Below, in pieces: positions 1 through 8,294 of a stretch of 50,629 nt of DNA (position 1 is the first letter of the stretch; each line of letters starts with the position of its first letter). Source of the DNA: Nisaea sp. GTDB lineage: Bacteria > Pseudomonadota > Alphaproteobacteria > Thalassobaculales > Thalassobaculaceae. The position numbers and the translations under genes were made by a program. The notes beneath the pieces are model-generated. The model made no database searches, had not been told where the DNA came from, and saw only the letters and a list, made by a program, of their open reading frames with translations. The stretch is taken from assembly GCF_017640745.1 (NCBI RefSeq), contig NZ_JAEPQA010000030.1, forward strand, positions 1 through 50,629, written 5' to 3'.

Positions 1-63
1 CAGGAAGTGACCGCCGACAAAGGCGACGACGGCCGCGAAGAGTGCATCCAGACTACCGGTCAT
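1..63 (-). CDS. N-terminal fragment of a membrane protein, possibly NnrU family
   Basis: Only the first 21 codons lie in the window; the gene runs off the left edge. The ATG is at 63-61 on the minus strand. The peptide begins MTGSLDALFAAVVAFVGGHFL, a hydrophobic stretch that would form a first membrane helix and ends in a GGHFL motif like that at the start of many NnrU-family proteins. The family call rests on this short match and is tentative. The gene diverges from the DUF3253 gene across about 107 bases that should hold both promoters. Confidence 0.4.
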   Translation of the reverse strand, partial: MTGSLDALFAAVVAFVGGHFL

Positions 64-170
64 ATCGCTCCCCCAAGCGCGGTTCCCCGGGCGGCATCTC
101 TTGTGGGTGGACGCGCGGCCGAATTCGGATCATCACAGGCGATATAAGTATAGCAGGGTGGAATGGAAAG

Positions 171-437
171 ATGGATGACGCGACGCTGAAGAAGCTGATG
201 CAGGAGGCGCTGGAGAAGGCGGCCGGGGGATCGCTCTCGCCGAGCGAGTTCGGCCGCGCCGCCGGCGGCGATCCGTCGGGACCGAAACCCGCCTGGCGTG
301 CACTGCTCCGGCAGATCGAACGCGTCGCCGTGGTGCTTGAGGCGGAGGGCGAACTGGTCGCGCTCCGCAAGGGCAAACCGGTACCGCTCTCTGAAGCCAA
401 GGGGGTGATCCGCTACGGACCTCCCCCGAAGACCTGA
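171..437 (+). CDS. DUF3253 domain protein
   Basis: Small 88-residue soluble protein. The C-terminal half, with a pattern of the type W..L...IERVA..L...G.LVALRKGKPV followed by a short GVIRYGPP tail, matches the winged-helix-like DUF3253 family of proteobacteria, whose function is unknown. The ATG at 171 is chosen because a GGAAAG ribosome binding site lies just upstream and the family begins near here; the frame is open further upstream but without family-like sequence. The gene ends exactly where the convergent folD ends (stop codons abut), so the two transcripts meet tail to tail. Confidence 0.75.
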   Translation: MDDATLKKLMQEALEKAAGGSLSPSEFGRAAGGDPSGPKPAWRALLRQIERVAVVLEAEGELVALRKGKPVPLSEAKGVIRYGPPPKT

Positions 438-1334
438 TCAGAGTTCCGGCATCGCCCAGCCACGCCGGCGGCAGGCCGCCTCGACGGTATTGCGCAGCAG
501 GCAGGCGATGGTCATCGGCCCGACGCCGCCCGGCACCGGGGTGATCGCACCCGCGACTTTTGAAGCGCTCGCGAAATCCACGTCGCCGACCAGCTTGGTC
601 TTGCCATCGCCCTTTTCCGGCGCGTCCACCCGGTTGATGCCGACATCGATCACGGTCGCGCCCGGTTTGATCCAGTCGCCCTTCACCATTTCCGGCCGGC
701 CGACAGCGGCGACGAGGATGTCGGCGCGGCGGCATTCACCCGGAAGGTCGGCGGTGCGGGAGTGAGTGACGGTAACGGTGCAGCTCTCGCGCAGCAGCAG
801 GGCGGCCATCGGCTTTCCGACGATGTTGGAGCGGCCGACCACGACCGCATGCTTGCCGGAGAGATCGCCGAGGCGGTCGCGCAGCAGCAGCAGGCAGCCG
901 AGCGGGGTGCAGGGCACCAGCGCGTCGCCGCCGGTCGCGAGCCGGCCCGCATTGACGACATGGAAGCCGTCCACGTCCTTCTCGGGATCGATCGCGTCCA
1001 GTACCTTCTGGCTGTCGATATGGGCGGGCAGGGGGAGCTGCACCAGGATGCCGTCTACCGCGCGGTCGGCGTTGAGCTCGGCGATCAGTTTCAGCAGGCT
1101 CTCCTCGCTCGTAGAGGCGTCCAGCTTGTGCTCGAAGGAGGCCATGCCGCTCTCAAGGGTCTGCTTGCCCTTGTTGCGGACATAGACCTGGCTTGCGGGA
1201 TCCTCGCCGACCAGGACGACGGCAAGGCCGGGAACCTCGCCGTATTTCGCCTTCAGTTCGGTGACGGCGGAGCCGATCCGCTCCCGCAGCCCGGCCGCGA
1301 AGGCCTTTCCGTCGATGATATCGGCAGTACCCAT
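438..1334 (-). CDS. folD: Bifunctional methylenetetrahydrofolate dehydrogenase/cyclohydrolase
   Basis: 298-residue cytosolic enzyme that interconverts 5,10-methylene-, 5,10-methenyl- and 10-formyl-tetrahydrofolate with NADP. Family signatures are clear: a YVRNK motif carrying the catalytic Lys, [15 protein letters not shown], and the NADP-binding [11 protein letters not shown] loop, with [10 protein letters not shown] near the C-terminus. Length is typical of FolD. The frame allows a start eight codons earlier, but [10 protein letters not shown] is the usual FolD beginning, so 1334 is chosen. It is the last gene of a leftward yggT-DUF167-folD run with gaps of 12 and 4 bases, an arrangement common in alphaproteobacteria and probably one operon. 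Confidence 0.97.
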   Translation of the reverse strand: MGTADIIDGKAFAAGLRERIGSAVTELKAKYGEVPGLAVVLVGEDPASQVYVRNKGKQTLESGMASFEHKLDASTSEESLLKLIAELNADRAVDGILVQLPLPAHIDSQKVLDAIDPEKDVDGFHVVNAGRLATGGDALVPCTPLGCLLLLRDRLGDLSGKHAVVVGRSNIVGKPMAALLLRESCTVTVTHSRTADLPGECRRADILVAAVGRPEMVKGDWIKPGATVIDVGINRVDAPEKGDGKTKLVGDVDFASASKVAGAITPVPGGVGPMTIACLLRNTVEAACRRRGWAMPEL

Positions 1335-1338
1335 GAGG

Positions 1339-1677
1339 TCAGTTCCCCGATTCTTCAAGCCAGTTGTTCAGTTTCGCCGCCAGTTCGGCCCCGTCGCCGC
1401 CGATCGCAAATACCTTGCGCCGCTGGGTCGCGCCCGATTTCAGCTCGAAGCTGCTCTTCGGGATTTTCCAGCTCTTCGACAGCAGCTTGATCAGGGCCTT
1501 GTTGGCGCGGCCATTCTCCGGAGCGGCGGTGACGGTGGCTGTCAGCCAGGCGACCTGTTCCGCGTCACGCGCGACACCGCCGATCCCGTCGCGGGCGGCA
1601 TTCGGCGTCAGGCGCACGCGCAGGCGCAAACCCTCCGGCACTTTCTCGAACGGAAGCGCGGCGGGATCAGGAGCCAT
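1339..1677 (-). CDS. DUF167 (YggU) family protein
   Basis: 112-residue small soluble protein of the DUF167/YggU family. The family pattern is visible: an [11 protein letters not shown] segment, an [12 protein letters not shown] motif in the middle, and [12 protein letters not shown] toward the end. No biochemical role is firmly known for the family. It sits between yggT and folD on the same strand with very short gaps, so it is probably cotranscribed with both. Confidence 0.9.
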   Translation of the reverse strand: MAPDPAALPFEKVPEGLRLRVRLTPNAARDGIGGVARDAEQVAWLTATVTAAPENGRANKALIKLLSKSWKIPKSSFELKSGATQRRKVFAIGGDGAELAAKLNNWLEESGN

Positions 1678-1689
1678 GGCCGGACAGCC

Positions 1690-1968
1690 TTAGCCGAGAT
1701 ATTCCCACATCAGGTTGCGCGCGAAGGTGAGCCCGAGGACGAGAATGATCGGGGAGATGTCGAGCCCGCCGAGGTTCGGCATGACATTGCGGATCGGACG
1801 GAGCAGCGGCTCCGTCACCCGGTAGAGGAAATCCATCACCAGATAGACGAACCGGTTGCCCGTGTTGATCACGTTGAACTGCACGAGCCAGCCCAGGATG
1901 ATGAAGATGAAGAGGGCGTAGATGTAGAGCTGGACGACCGTATCGACGAGAATCAGCACCGACTGCAT
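1690..1968 (-). CDS. YggT family integral membrane protein
   Basis: 92-residue membrane protein with two hydrophobic segments, about residues 5-35 and 65-85. The centre carries the YggT signature, a TEPLLRPIRNVMPNLGGLDISP-like run in which the RPIR and GLD.SP elements are diagnostic. YggT proteins are implicated in envelope or osmotic functions, but the molecular role is not settled. It is the promoter-proximal gene of the yggT-DUF167-folD group. The promoter must lie in the 219 bases shared with the divergent tRNA-Ala gene. Confidence 0.9.
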   Translation of the reverse strand: MQSVLILVDTVVQLYIYALFIFIILGWLVQFNVINTGNRFVYLVMDFLYRVTEPLLRPIRNVMPNLGGLDISPIILVLGLTFARNLMWEYLG

Positions 1969-2187
1969 GGGATCTTATCCGTCCTTCTGGAGATGTGCGC
2001 ACCGGACCGTACCGCCCGTCCGCGCGGACGGCAAGCGCTTGGCGCCGCCATGTTTTCGCCCCGTCTATATAGGGATCGAGCGGCAACGGACAACGCCTGT
2101 AGGATCGGAGCGCTTTGCCCTTGCAATGCCCGGCGGCATCGACTATCAGTCTCCCCCGCGCCGGACGAGCCATTGTCCGGCATCGGT

Positions 2188-2263
<76 letters not shown>

Positions 2264-2346
2264 ATTTCTCTCCCAGGAAAACCTGATCCGGAAAAGACTC
2301 GTGGTGAAGCGACAGTAGCGTCGCCCGTCATCCGCATGGCATCGCG

Positions 2347-2372
2347 CGCGAGCGGATTGTGATCCGCTCGCG
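2347..2372 (-). terminator. Hairpin just downstream of the TRAP operon
   Basis: An 11-bp perfect stem, CGCGAGCGGAT / ATCCGCTCGCG, with loop TGTG, lies 11 bases after the stop codon of the large TRAP permease. No U-rich tract follows on the minus strand, so it may be a 3'-end-stabilising or weak terminator hairpin rather than a textbook intrinsic terminator. Confidence 0.5.
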
Positions 2373-2383
2373 AGTTCCCTCCG

Positions 2384-4012
2384 CTAGAGGAACAGTGTCA
2401 CGATCGACGGCCAGATCAGCAGGACCGCCAAGGCGAGAAGCTGAAGCGCGATGAACGGCAGGAACCCGCGGAAAATTGCGGTCAGGGTGATGTGCGGCGG
2501 GGCGACCGATTTCAGATAGAACGCGGCGGGACCGAACGGCGGCGACAGGAAGCTCACCTGCATGTTCATGCAGAAAACGACACCGAACCAGACCGCGACG
2601 AATTTCGGGTCGAGGCTGCCCAGCAACCCGATCTCCTGAACCGGCAGCTTGAGCACGATCGGCAGGAAGACCGGCATGATCAGGAGCACGATCCCGATCC
2701 AGTCCATGAACATGCCCATGACCAGGAAGATCAGCATCATGACCAGGATGATGCCCATGGTCGGCAGCTCCGCCGCGGTGATGGTATTGGCGACGTAGGT
2801 CGGGCCGCCGGCAAGGGTATAGGCGGCGGCCAGAGAGGCGGCGCCGATGGTGACCCAGATGATCGTCCCGGTGGATTTCAGGGTCCGCATGAGGCTGTCC
2901 CAGACGATCTCGAAGGTCATCTCGCGCCGGAGCAGGCCGATGACGAAAACCGCGACCACGCCCATGCCGGCGGCCTCGGTGATGCCGGTGATCCCCATAT
3001 AGATCGACCCGAGCACGACTCCGATGACGACGATCGGGGCGACGAGCCCCTTGCCCATCTCCCACCCCAGTCGGGAACGCTCCTTCCCGACGACAAAGAG
3101 CATCAGGACGAGGGCAATGGCCCCTGCGGCGGCGATGTAGGGCATGTCCGAGACCATGCCGAGTGCGATCGGGTCCACGCCTTCGCGCACCTCGTTCTCT
3201 CCGGTCACGGTGAAGAACAGCGCGCGGAGCAGCAGGAACCCGGTCAGCCAGAGCGCGAAGCGCGAGAGGAAGCCGATGAACAGCAGGGCTTTTTCCCAGC
3301 CTTTCGGCGCGTCCGGATCCTCTTCGGGGAGCGGCGCCAGGCTCGGATTCAGATTGGTGCGGATCAGGATGTAGAGGACGAAGAACGATGCCAGGACGAA
3401 GCCGGGCAGAAAGGCCGCGGTAAAGAGGGCCTTGATCGAGGTCTCGGTCACCAGACCGTAGAAGATCAGGACGATGGAGGGCGGAATCATCGTGCCGAGC
3501 GAGCCGGAGGCGCAGATCGTTCCGATCGCGAGATTCTGGTTGTAGCCGAGCCGCAGCATCTGCGGCAGCGCGATCAGGCCGAGCAGCACGACTTCGCCGC
3601 CGATGATGCCGGACATCGCCGCCATGATCACCGCCATGATCGAGGTGACGATGGCGATCCCGCCCCGCGTCCCGCTGAGCCAGACATTGAGGGAATTGTA
3701 CATGTCCTTGGCGATGCCGGAGCGCTCGAGCAGGGCCGCCATGAAGATGAACAGCGGTACGGAAATGAGCACATAGTTGGTCATCTGCCGGTAGATCGCC
3801 TGGCCTACGACCGAGAGCGGCCCGTAGCCGAACCGGCTGAAAAGCAGGTCCGGCCCGAATTTCATGATCAGGACAAGAACGGCGAGGAAGGCCGAGGCAA
3901 ACCCGAGCGGCATGCCGATGGCGAGCAGGACGAACATCGCCAGCAGGAGAATGACGCTGAGTGTCGCGACGTCGCCGACTTTCATCCAGGCAAAGAGATC
4001 GAGGAATTCCAT
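2384..4012 (-). CDS. TRAP transporter large permease (DctM type)
   Basis: 542-residue inner-membrane protein with many hydrophobic segments, the ion-coupled transport subunit of a tripartite TRAP importer. Family features include SVPLFIFMAALLERSGIA near residues 80-100, an ASGSLGTMIPPSI motif near 175-190, and LSPPFGPAAFYLK near the C-terminus. It is longer than the usual 425-450 residues because of a central insertion (about residues 225-330) that seems to hold extra membrane helices, as in the mannitol/chloroaromatic-type subgroup. Last gene of the leftward set; it starts four bases after dctQ ends. Confidence 0.93.
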   Translation of the reverse strand: MEFLDLFAWMKVGDVATLSVILLLAMFVLLAIGMPLGFASAFLAVLVLIMKFGPDLLFSRFGYGPLSVVGQAIYRQMTNYVLISVPLFIFMAALLERSGIAKDMYNSLNVWLSGTRGGIAIVTSIMAVIMAAMSGIIGGEVVLLGLIALPQMLRLGYNQNLAIGTICASGSLGTMIPPSIVLIFYGLVTETSIKALFTAAFLPGFVLASFFVLYILIRTNLNPSLAPLPEEDPDAPKGWEKALLFIGFLSRFALWLTGFLLLRALFFTVTGENEVREGVDPIALGMVSDMPYIAAAGAIALVLMLFVVGKERSRLGWEMGKGLVAPIVVIGVVLGSIYMGITGITEAAGMGVVAVFVIGLLRREMTFEIVWDSLMRTLKSTGTIIWVTIGAASLAAAYTLAGGPTYVANTITAAELPTMGIILVMMLIFLVMGMFMDWIGIVLLIMPVFLPIVLKLPVQEIGLLGSLDPKFVAVWFGVVFCMNMQVSFLSPPFGPAAFYLKSVAPPHITLTAIFRGFLPFIALQLLALAVLLIWPSIVTLFL

Positions 4013-4016
4013 GCGG

Positions 4017-4829
4017 TCAGCTTCCCAGCGTCTGTCGGATCTTGTTGATCTCGGTTTCGTCGATCTCGTCCGCCGGGCTGTGATGCTCCGGCGCCTTTTT
4101 CCAGTCGGCGATCAGGTTCGAGATCGCCTGGATGGTGACGAGCAGAATGATGCTCAGGATCGCGGGTTTCAGCGTTCCCGGAAGCGGCGGGTCCCAGGCC
4201 GTACCGAAAGTCTCGAGGCGCAGCATCCGCCGCATAGCATCGGAATAGCCGCCCCAGACGAGCGCGAAGGTAAAGAACAGCAGCAGGATCAGCGACACCA
4301 CGTCCGCCGTCTTCTGCATCCAGCGGGGCATGATGTCGTAAATCACGTAGATCCGGATATGGCTGCGCTGCTGCATCGCGTACTGGCCCGCGAACAGGAA
4401 CACGAAGCTGGCGATCCAGAGGGACAGTTCATTGGCCCACAGCGTCGGCCGGGCGAATACGTAGCGCGAGACCACTTCGTACAGCATCACCAGAACGATG
4501 AACGCGACCATGATCATCGAGAGACGCGACGTCACAAGCGAGACGATGTCGAAGAAACCGTCCGGTTCCTGTTCGATCGCGCCGCGCGTGTCCGAGAAAT
4601 AGAGCGCGGCGAGAAGGATGGCGCCGGCAAGCGAGATCAGCATCGCCAGGACGACGATCCGTCCCTTGGGGCGGATCATGTCGAACATGCTGACTGCGTC
4701 CTCGAACAGAAGCGCGTTGGCGATAAGCCATGCATAGAGCAGAACCGCCACGCCGGCGAAGGCCAGAAAGGCCAGCCGCACCGGTTTGCGCATGCGGCCC
4801 AGCCACAGGCTTTCCGCGTTCATTTCCAT
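4017..4829 (-). CDS. TRAP transporter small permease (DctQ type)
   Basis: 270-residue membrane protein. The DctQ core runs from about residue 95 on, with a VMLYEVVSRYVFARPTLWANE region typical of the family and four helices. Most DctQ proteins have 160-200 residues; this one has an N-terminal extension with two more predicted helices (about 20-40 and 55-77), matching the enlarged partner DctM. GGAGGGG lies just before the ATG. It follows the binding-protein gene by about 100 bases and is followed by dctM after four bases. Confidence 0.9.
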   Translation of the reverse strand: MEMNAESLWLGRMRKPVRLAFLAFAGVAVLLYAWLIANALLFEDAVSMFDMIRPKGRIVVLAMLISLAGAILLAALYFSDTRGAIEQEPDGFFDIVSLVTSRLSMIMVAFIVLVMLYEVVSRYVFARPTLWANELSLWIASFVFLFAGQYAMQQRSHIRIYVIYDIMPRWMQKTADVVSLILLLFFTFALVWGGYSDAMRRMLRLETFGTAWDPPLPGTLKPAILSIILLVTIQAISNLIADWKKAPEHHSPADEIDETEINKIRQTLGS

Positions 4830-4927
4830 TGCCCCTCCGGACGTTTCGACGGCCCAAGAAACCGGAACCGCACGAGCCCCCTGGGGGACTCGCGCTCTTC
4901 AATTTTCAGGAATGAGGTCGCAGAGAC

Positions 4928-5941
4928 CTATTTCAGCAGACCGAGCTGCTTCAGATAGCCCCGGTGGCTCTCGACGAGCTTGCGGGTCTGCTCGTTCTTC
5001 TCTGCCCAGCGGCTCCAGGCCGTCTGAGCCGCCGCACGGAAGGCCGCGCGATCTTCGGCCGACCAGTCATACAACTTGATGCCTTTTGCCGTCAGCATGG
5101 CGGCCGCCTCCGCGTTCAGCTTCTCGTTGGCGAGGGCAACCTGGAAGCCCAGCTTCTGCATCGCGGTGTCGATGATCCGGCGCTGTTGCTCGGTCAGGCC
5201 GTTCCAGACGTCGAGATTGCACGCCAGATGGTCCGACGGCATGGAGTGGAAGCCGGGATAGGTCGCGTGCTTGACGATGTCATAGAGGCCGAGACCCACG
5301 TTGTTGTTCAGGCCCGACGCGTCCGCTCCGTCGATAATGCCGGTCTCGAGCGCGGTAAAGATTTCCGTGAAGTCCATCACGATCGGCGAGGCGCCGAGCT
5401 CTTCGAAGATCTCGGTTTCCATGCCGGGCGGCGAGCGGAACTTCCAGCCTTTCAGATCCTCGAAACCTGCGATCGGCTTCGACGAAGACAGGGATTCCTG
5501 CCCGTAGATCGTCCAGCCGACCAGATGCATGTTCTGCTCGTTGTACAATTCCTCCGCGGCTTCCTTGCCTCCGCCGTAGTGGAGCCAGCTGTACTGCTGC
5601 CACGGCGTGTCATAGCCGCCCATGATGTCGCCGACGAACTGGAAGGCCGGGTTCTTGCCGGTCTGGTAGGCGCCGCCGGTCATGTCGCAGTCCAGAATCC
5701 CGCTGATGGCGGCATCGAAGGTCTCGGTCGTGCCGACGACCGACGAGGCGTAGAACATCTCGATCTTGATCTCGCCGCCCGACATCACCTGGACATCGTC
5801 GACGAACTGGGCGATCGCCTTGCCCATCGGGTGTTCGGTCGAATAGTGGTTCTGGATGCGCAGGGTGACCGGCTCCGCCAAAGCGCTGGTCGCCAGCAGT
5901 GCCGCAGCACCCATTCCGAAGATTACAGATTTGATAGTCAC
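4928..5941 (-). CDS. TRAP transporter solute-binding protein (DctP type)
   Basis: 337-residue periplasmic binding protein of a TRAP importer. Residues 1-22 form a Sec signal peptide ending in SALA-EP. The mature part begins with LRIQNHYSTEHPMGKA and has the DctP feature LKGWKFRSPPGM, whose Arg normally clamps a carboxylate. GTG start at 5941 is supported by GGGAGGA six bases upstream. The ligand cannot be read from sequence, but an organic acid is likely. It is the first of the three transporter genes and follows the acyl-CoA ligase gene by 194 bases on the same strand. Confidence 0.93.
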   Translation of the reverse strand: MTIKSVIFGMGAAALLATSALAEPVTLRIQNHYSTEHPMGKAIAQFVDDVQVMSGGEIKIEMFYASSVVGTTETFDAAISGILDCDMTGGAYQTGKNPAFQFVGDIMGGYDTPWQQYSWLHYGGGKEAAEELYNEQNMHLVGWTIYGQESLSSSKPIAGFEDLKGWKFRSPPGMETEIFEELGASPIVMDFTEIFTALETGIIDGADASGLNNNVGLGLYDIVKHATYPGFHSMPSDHLACNLDVWNGLTEQQRRIIDTAMQKLGFQVALANEKLNAEAAAMLTAKGIKLYDWSAEDRAAFRAAAQTAWSRWAEKNEQTRKLVESHRGYLKQLGLLK

Positions 5942-6065
5942 GATTTTCCTCCCTCGACGATTGAGATCGCCTGATATTTATTCTTGTGAAGGTATGAGAG
6001 CGCTTTTTGGGTCGCTCGGCAACCAACGAGGGAAGGCTATCGTGGGAGCGCCCGGCAAGCAACAC

Positions 6066-6135
6066 CCAGTATGATAAAAAGTATTACCAATAAATCATTA
6101 AACGCGCGAAATAGGATAATTAGTATGATTTATTC
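6066..6135 (-). promoter_or_regulatory. AT-rich control region before the TRAP genes
   Basis: A sharply AT-rich stretch in otherwise GC-rich DNA, between the acyl-CoA ligase stop and the dctP start. It contains AGTATGAT twice as direct repeats (6068-6075 and 6122-6129), 54 bases apart. It probably holds a promoter and an operator for dctPQM. No confident -35/-10 pair can be assigned by eye. Confidence 0.35.
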
Positions 6136-8241
6136 TCACTTCACTGTCATGAGCACATCGACGGTCGACAACTTTCCGGATCCGGCCCGAATCATGATCG
6201 GATTGAGGTCGCAGGAGGTGATGTGGTCGCCGAGGTCACGTGCGACGAGGGAGAGATTGGCGATCAGTTCCGCGAGTGGTCGCGTGTCCGTTTTTGCGAT
6301 CAGGTTTCGGTAACCGTTCAAGCGGGTGCCGAGTTTCGTGGAGGCAATGAGCGCCTCCGCTTCCTCAGCCGACAGTGGGGCGAGGCCCATGGCGAGGTCG
6401 CCGATGAGTTCGACCAGGGTGCCGCCGGTGCCGGCCATGATTTTCACGCCGAATGGCGGCGAGGCGACGAAGCCTGCGACGGCCTCGAGATCGCCGCGGA
6501 TCTCCTGCTGCAGCTCGAAGCCGTCGATGACGGCTTTGGGAGCAGCACTGGCGACATTCTCTCTAATCCGTGCAATCGCGGCTTTCAGGCCTTCCATGTC
6601 CGTGACGCCGAGCATGACGCCTCCGAGTTCGGAACGGTGGGCGATGTCCTTCGAGGCGACCTTCACCGCGAGCGGAAAGGCGATTTCGGCGCTTCTAGTC
6701 TCAGCCTCCGCGGCGTCGCGGACCACGAGCGAGCGGGCGGCTGGAATGTTGTAGGCGGCAAGGATCTCGAGGCAGCTTTCGGCCGTGAGCTGGCTGCGGC
6801 CGCTCCGCACCTCGCGCTCGATCAGCGCGCGGGCGCGGGCTTTCCGGGCCTCCGCCTCCGGCGTCTTGACGGACGTGCGCGGGCGGGGACTGGCGAGGGC
6901 ACGCATGCCGACGATGCCTTCGCGGAGGCCGCTCACGATGGGGATGCCGTGGCTCTCAAACTTCGCCCGGATCTCGGGATGGATCTCCTCCGAAGTGGCC
7001 GAAATCGCAACGATGGGTTTCGCGGCCTCCAGCGCGCTCCGGCAATAGGCGTCGATGGGGGTGGTGTAGGATTCCAGCGATTTCGGATGCAGGCCGGCCT
7101 GGCTGTCCTGCACCACGGCCAGCATGTCGACGCCGTCGTCGGCGAGGATGGCTTTCACCGTGCCGGTAATGTCGCGCGCCGCTTCGTCCGTGACCGAGCC
7201 GAAATCAACCGGGTTCTGGGCCAGGGTGCCGGGCGAGACTTCGCGGATACGGGCAATCGCGGTGTCGCTGAAAGTCGCGAGTTCGAGCCCGGCGGCCGAC
7301 GCGATGTCGCAGGCGAGCGCCGTCTGCCCGCCCGAGATACCGACGATCGCGAGTTTTTTCGCGCCCGGCCGGTGGCCGTGACGGGAGAGGATCTCCAGCG
7401 CGGCGTTCAGTTCGTCGTAATCCTCTACGGTGGCGATGCCGTTCGCCTCGAAATAGAGCCGGTAGGTATCGACGTCGCTGGTCATCGAGCCGGTATGGGC
7501 GAGGGTGGCGGCCGAGCCGACCTCGGAATTGCCGACCTTCAGCACGACGAGCGCCTTGCCGTTCGCGAAGATGCTCCGCGCGGCATGGGCGAAGGCCTCC
7601 GGGTCCTGGATCGCCTCCAGCACCACGCCGATGGCCGTGGTCTCCGGATCGGTCGCGAGCCATTCCATGTAGTCGACGGCGGTTAGCTGGAACTCGCTGC
7701 CGACGGTGACGATTTTCGAGATCCCGAACTCGGCCGAATTCATCAGCGTGATCGCGGCCGAGCCGGACTGCGCGATGAAGGCGACTTTGCCCGGTCGGAT
7801 CTTGCTCGAGGTCGTCGCCGGATAGAGGAACAGCCCGTCATTCAGGTTGATCAGGCCCATGCAGTTGGGGCCGTGGATGTTCATTCGGCTTGTGGTGGCA
7901 AGCGCGCGGAAGGCGGCCGACTCCTCGGCTGTGAAACCCGCAGCGAAGAAGATCGCGGATTTCACCCCGCGCGCCTCCAGCGCCCGCGCGGTCTCGGATG
8001 CGGCGGCGGCGGGTACCGAGGCGATGGCAAGATCGACGCCCTCCGGCAGCGCCTCGATCGAGGCGACGGCGGACAGGCCCTCGATCTCGCCGGCGCTCCG
8101 GTGCACCGGGATGATCCGGCTCTTGCAGTTGCGGCTCAGCAGATTGTCGATGACGGCGTTGCCCTGCGCCCGCTTGGTGGCGGACGCGCCGATCACGGCG
8201 ATCGTCGCCGGCCGGATGAGAGACGTGACATCCCTGGTCAT
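6136..8241 (-). CDS. NDP-forming acyl-CoA ligase (acetate-CoA ligase family)
   Basis: 701-residue cytosolic enzyme of the ADP-forming acyl-CoA synthetase superfamily. Domains in order: a CoA-binding Rossmann domain (residues about 5-130, with VIGASATKRAQGNAV), a succinyl-CoA-ligase-like domain (about 140-440, with AQSGSAAITLMN and a catalytic-loop-like HTGSM segment), and a C-terminal ATP-grasp domain (about 470-700). The superfamily makes or uses an acyl-CoA with formation or use of ATP via a phosphohistidine. The frame stays open far upstream inside the next gene, but the family begin MTRDVTSLIRPATIAVIGAS and an AGGAAAT site fix the start at 8241. It follows the amidohydrolase-like gene by 53 bases and precedes the TRAP genes, suggesting catabolism of an imported acid. 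Confidence 0.88.
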   Translation of the reverse strand: MTRDVTSLIRPATIAVIGASATKRAQGNAVIDNLLSRNCKSRIIPVHRSAGEIEGLSAVASIEALPEGVDLAIASVPAAAASETARALEARGVKSAIFFAAGFTAEESAAFRALATTSRMNIHGPNCMGLINLNDGLFLYPATTSSKIRPGKVAFIAQSGSAAITLMNSAEFGISKIVTVGSEFQLTAVDYMEWLATDPETTAIGVVLEAIQDPEAFAHAARSIFANGKALVVLKVGNSEVGSAATLAHTGSMTSDVDTYRLYFEANGIATVEDYDELNAALEILSRHGHRPGAKKLAIVGISGGQTALACDIASAAGLELATFSDTAIARIREVSPGTLAQNPVDFGSVTDEAARDITGTVKAILADDGVDMLAVVQDSQAGLHPKSLESYTTPIDAYCRSALEAAKPIVAISATSEEIHPEIRAKFESHGIPIVSGLREGIVGMRALASPRPRTSVKTPEAEARKARARALIEREVRSGRSQLTAESCLEILAAYNIPAARSLVVRDAAEAETRSAEIAFPLAVKVASKDIAHRSELGGVMLGVTDMEGLKAAIARIRENVASAAPKAVIDGFELQQEIRGDLEAVAGFVASPPFGVKIMAGTGGTLVELIGDLAMGLAPLSAEEAEALIASTKLGTRLNGYRNLIAKTDTRPLAELIANLSLVARDLGDHITSCDLNPIMIRAGSGKLSTVDVLMTVK

Positions 8242-8294
8242 CGTGATTTCCTGATTCTCAGCATTTGAAAGTGGACGGACTCGAGGCGCCGGGT

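Noticed and set aside
2492-4048. 518-residue open frame opposite the large TRAP permease
   Set aside because: Acidic/basic low-complexity product, complementary to hydrophobic codons of DctM; no domain.
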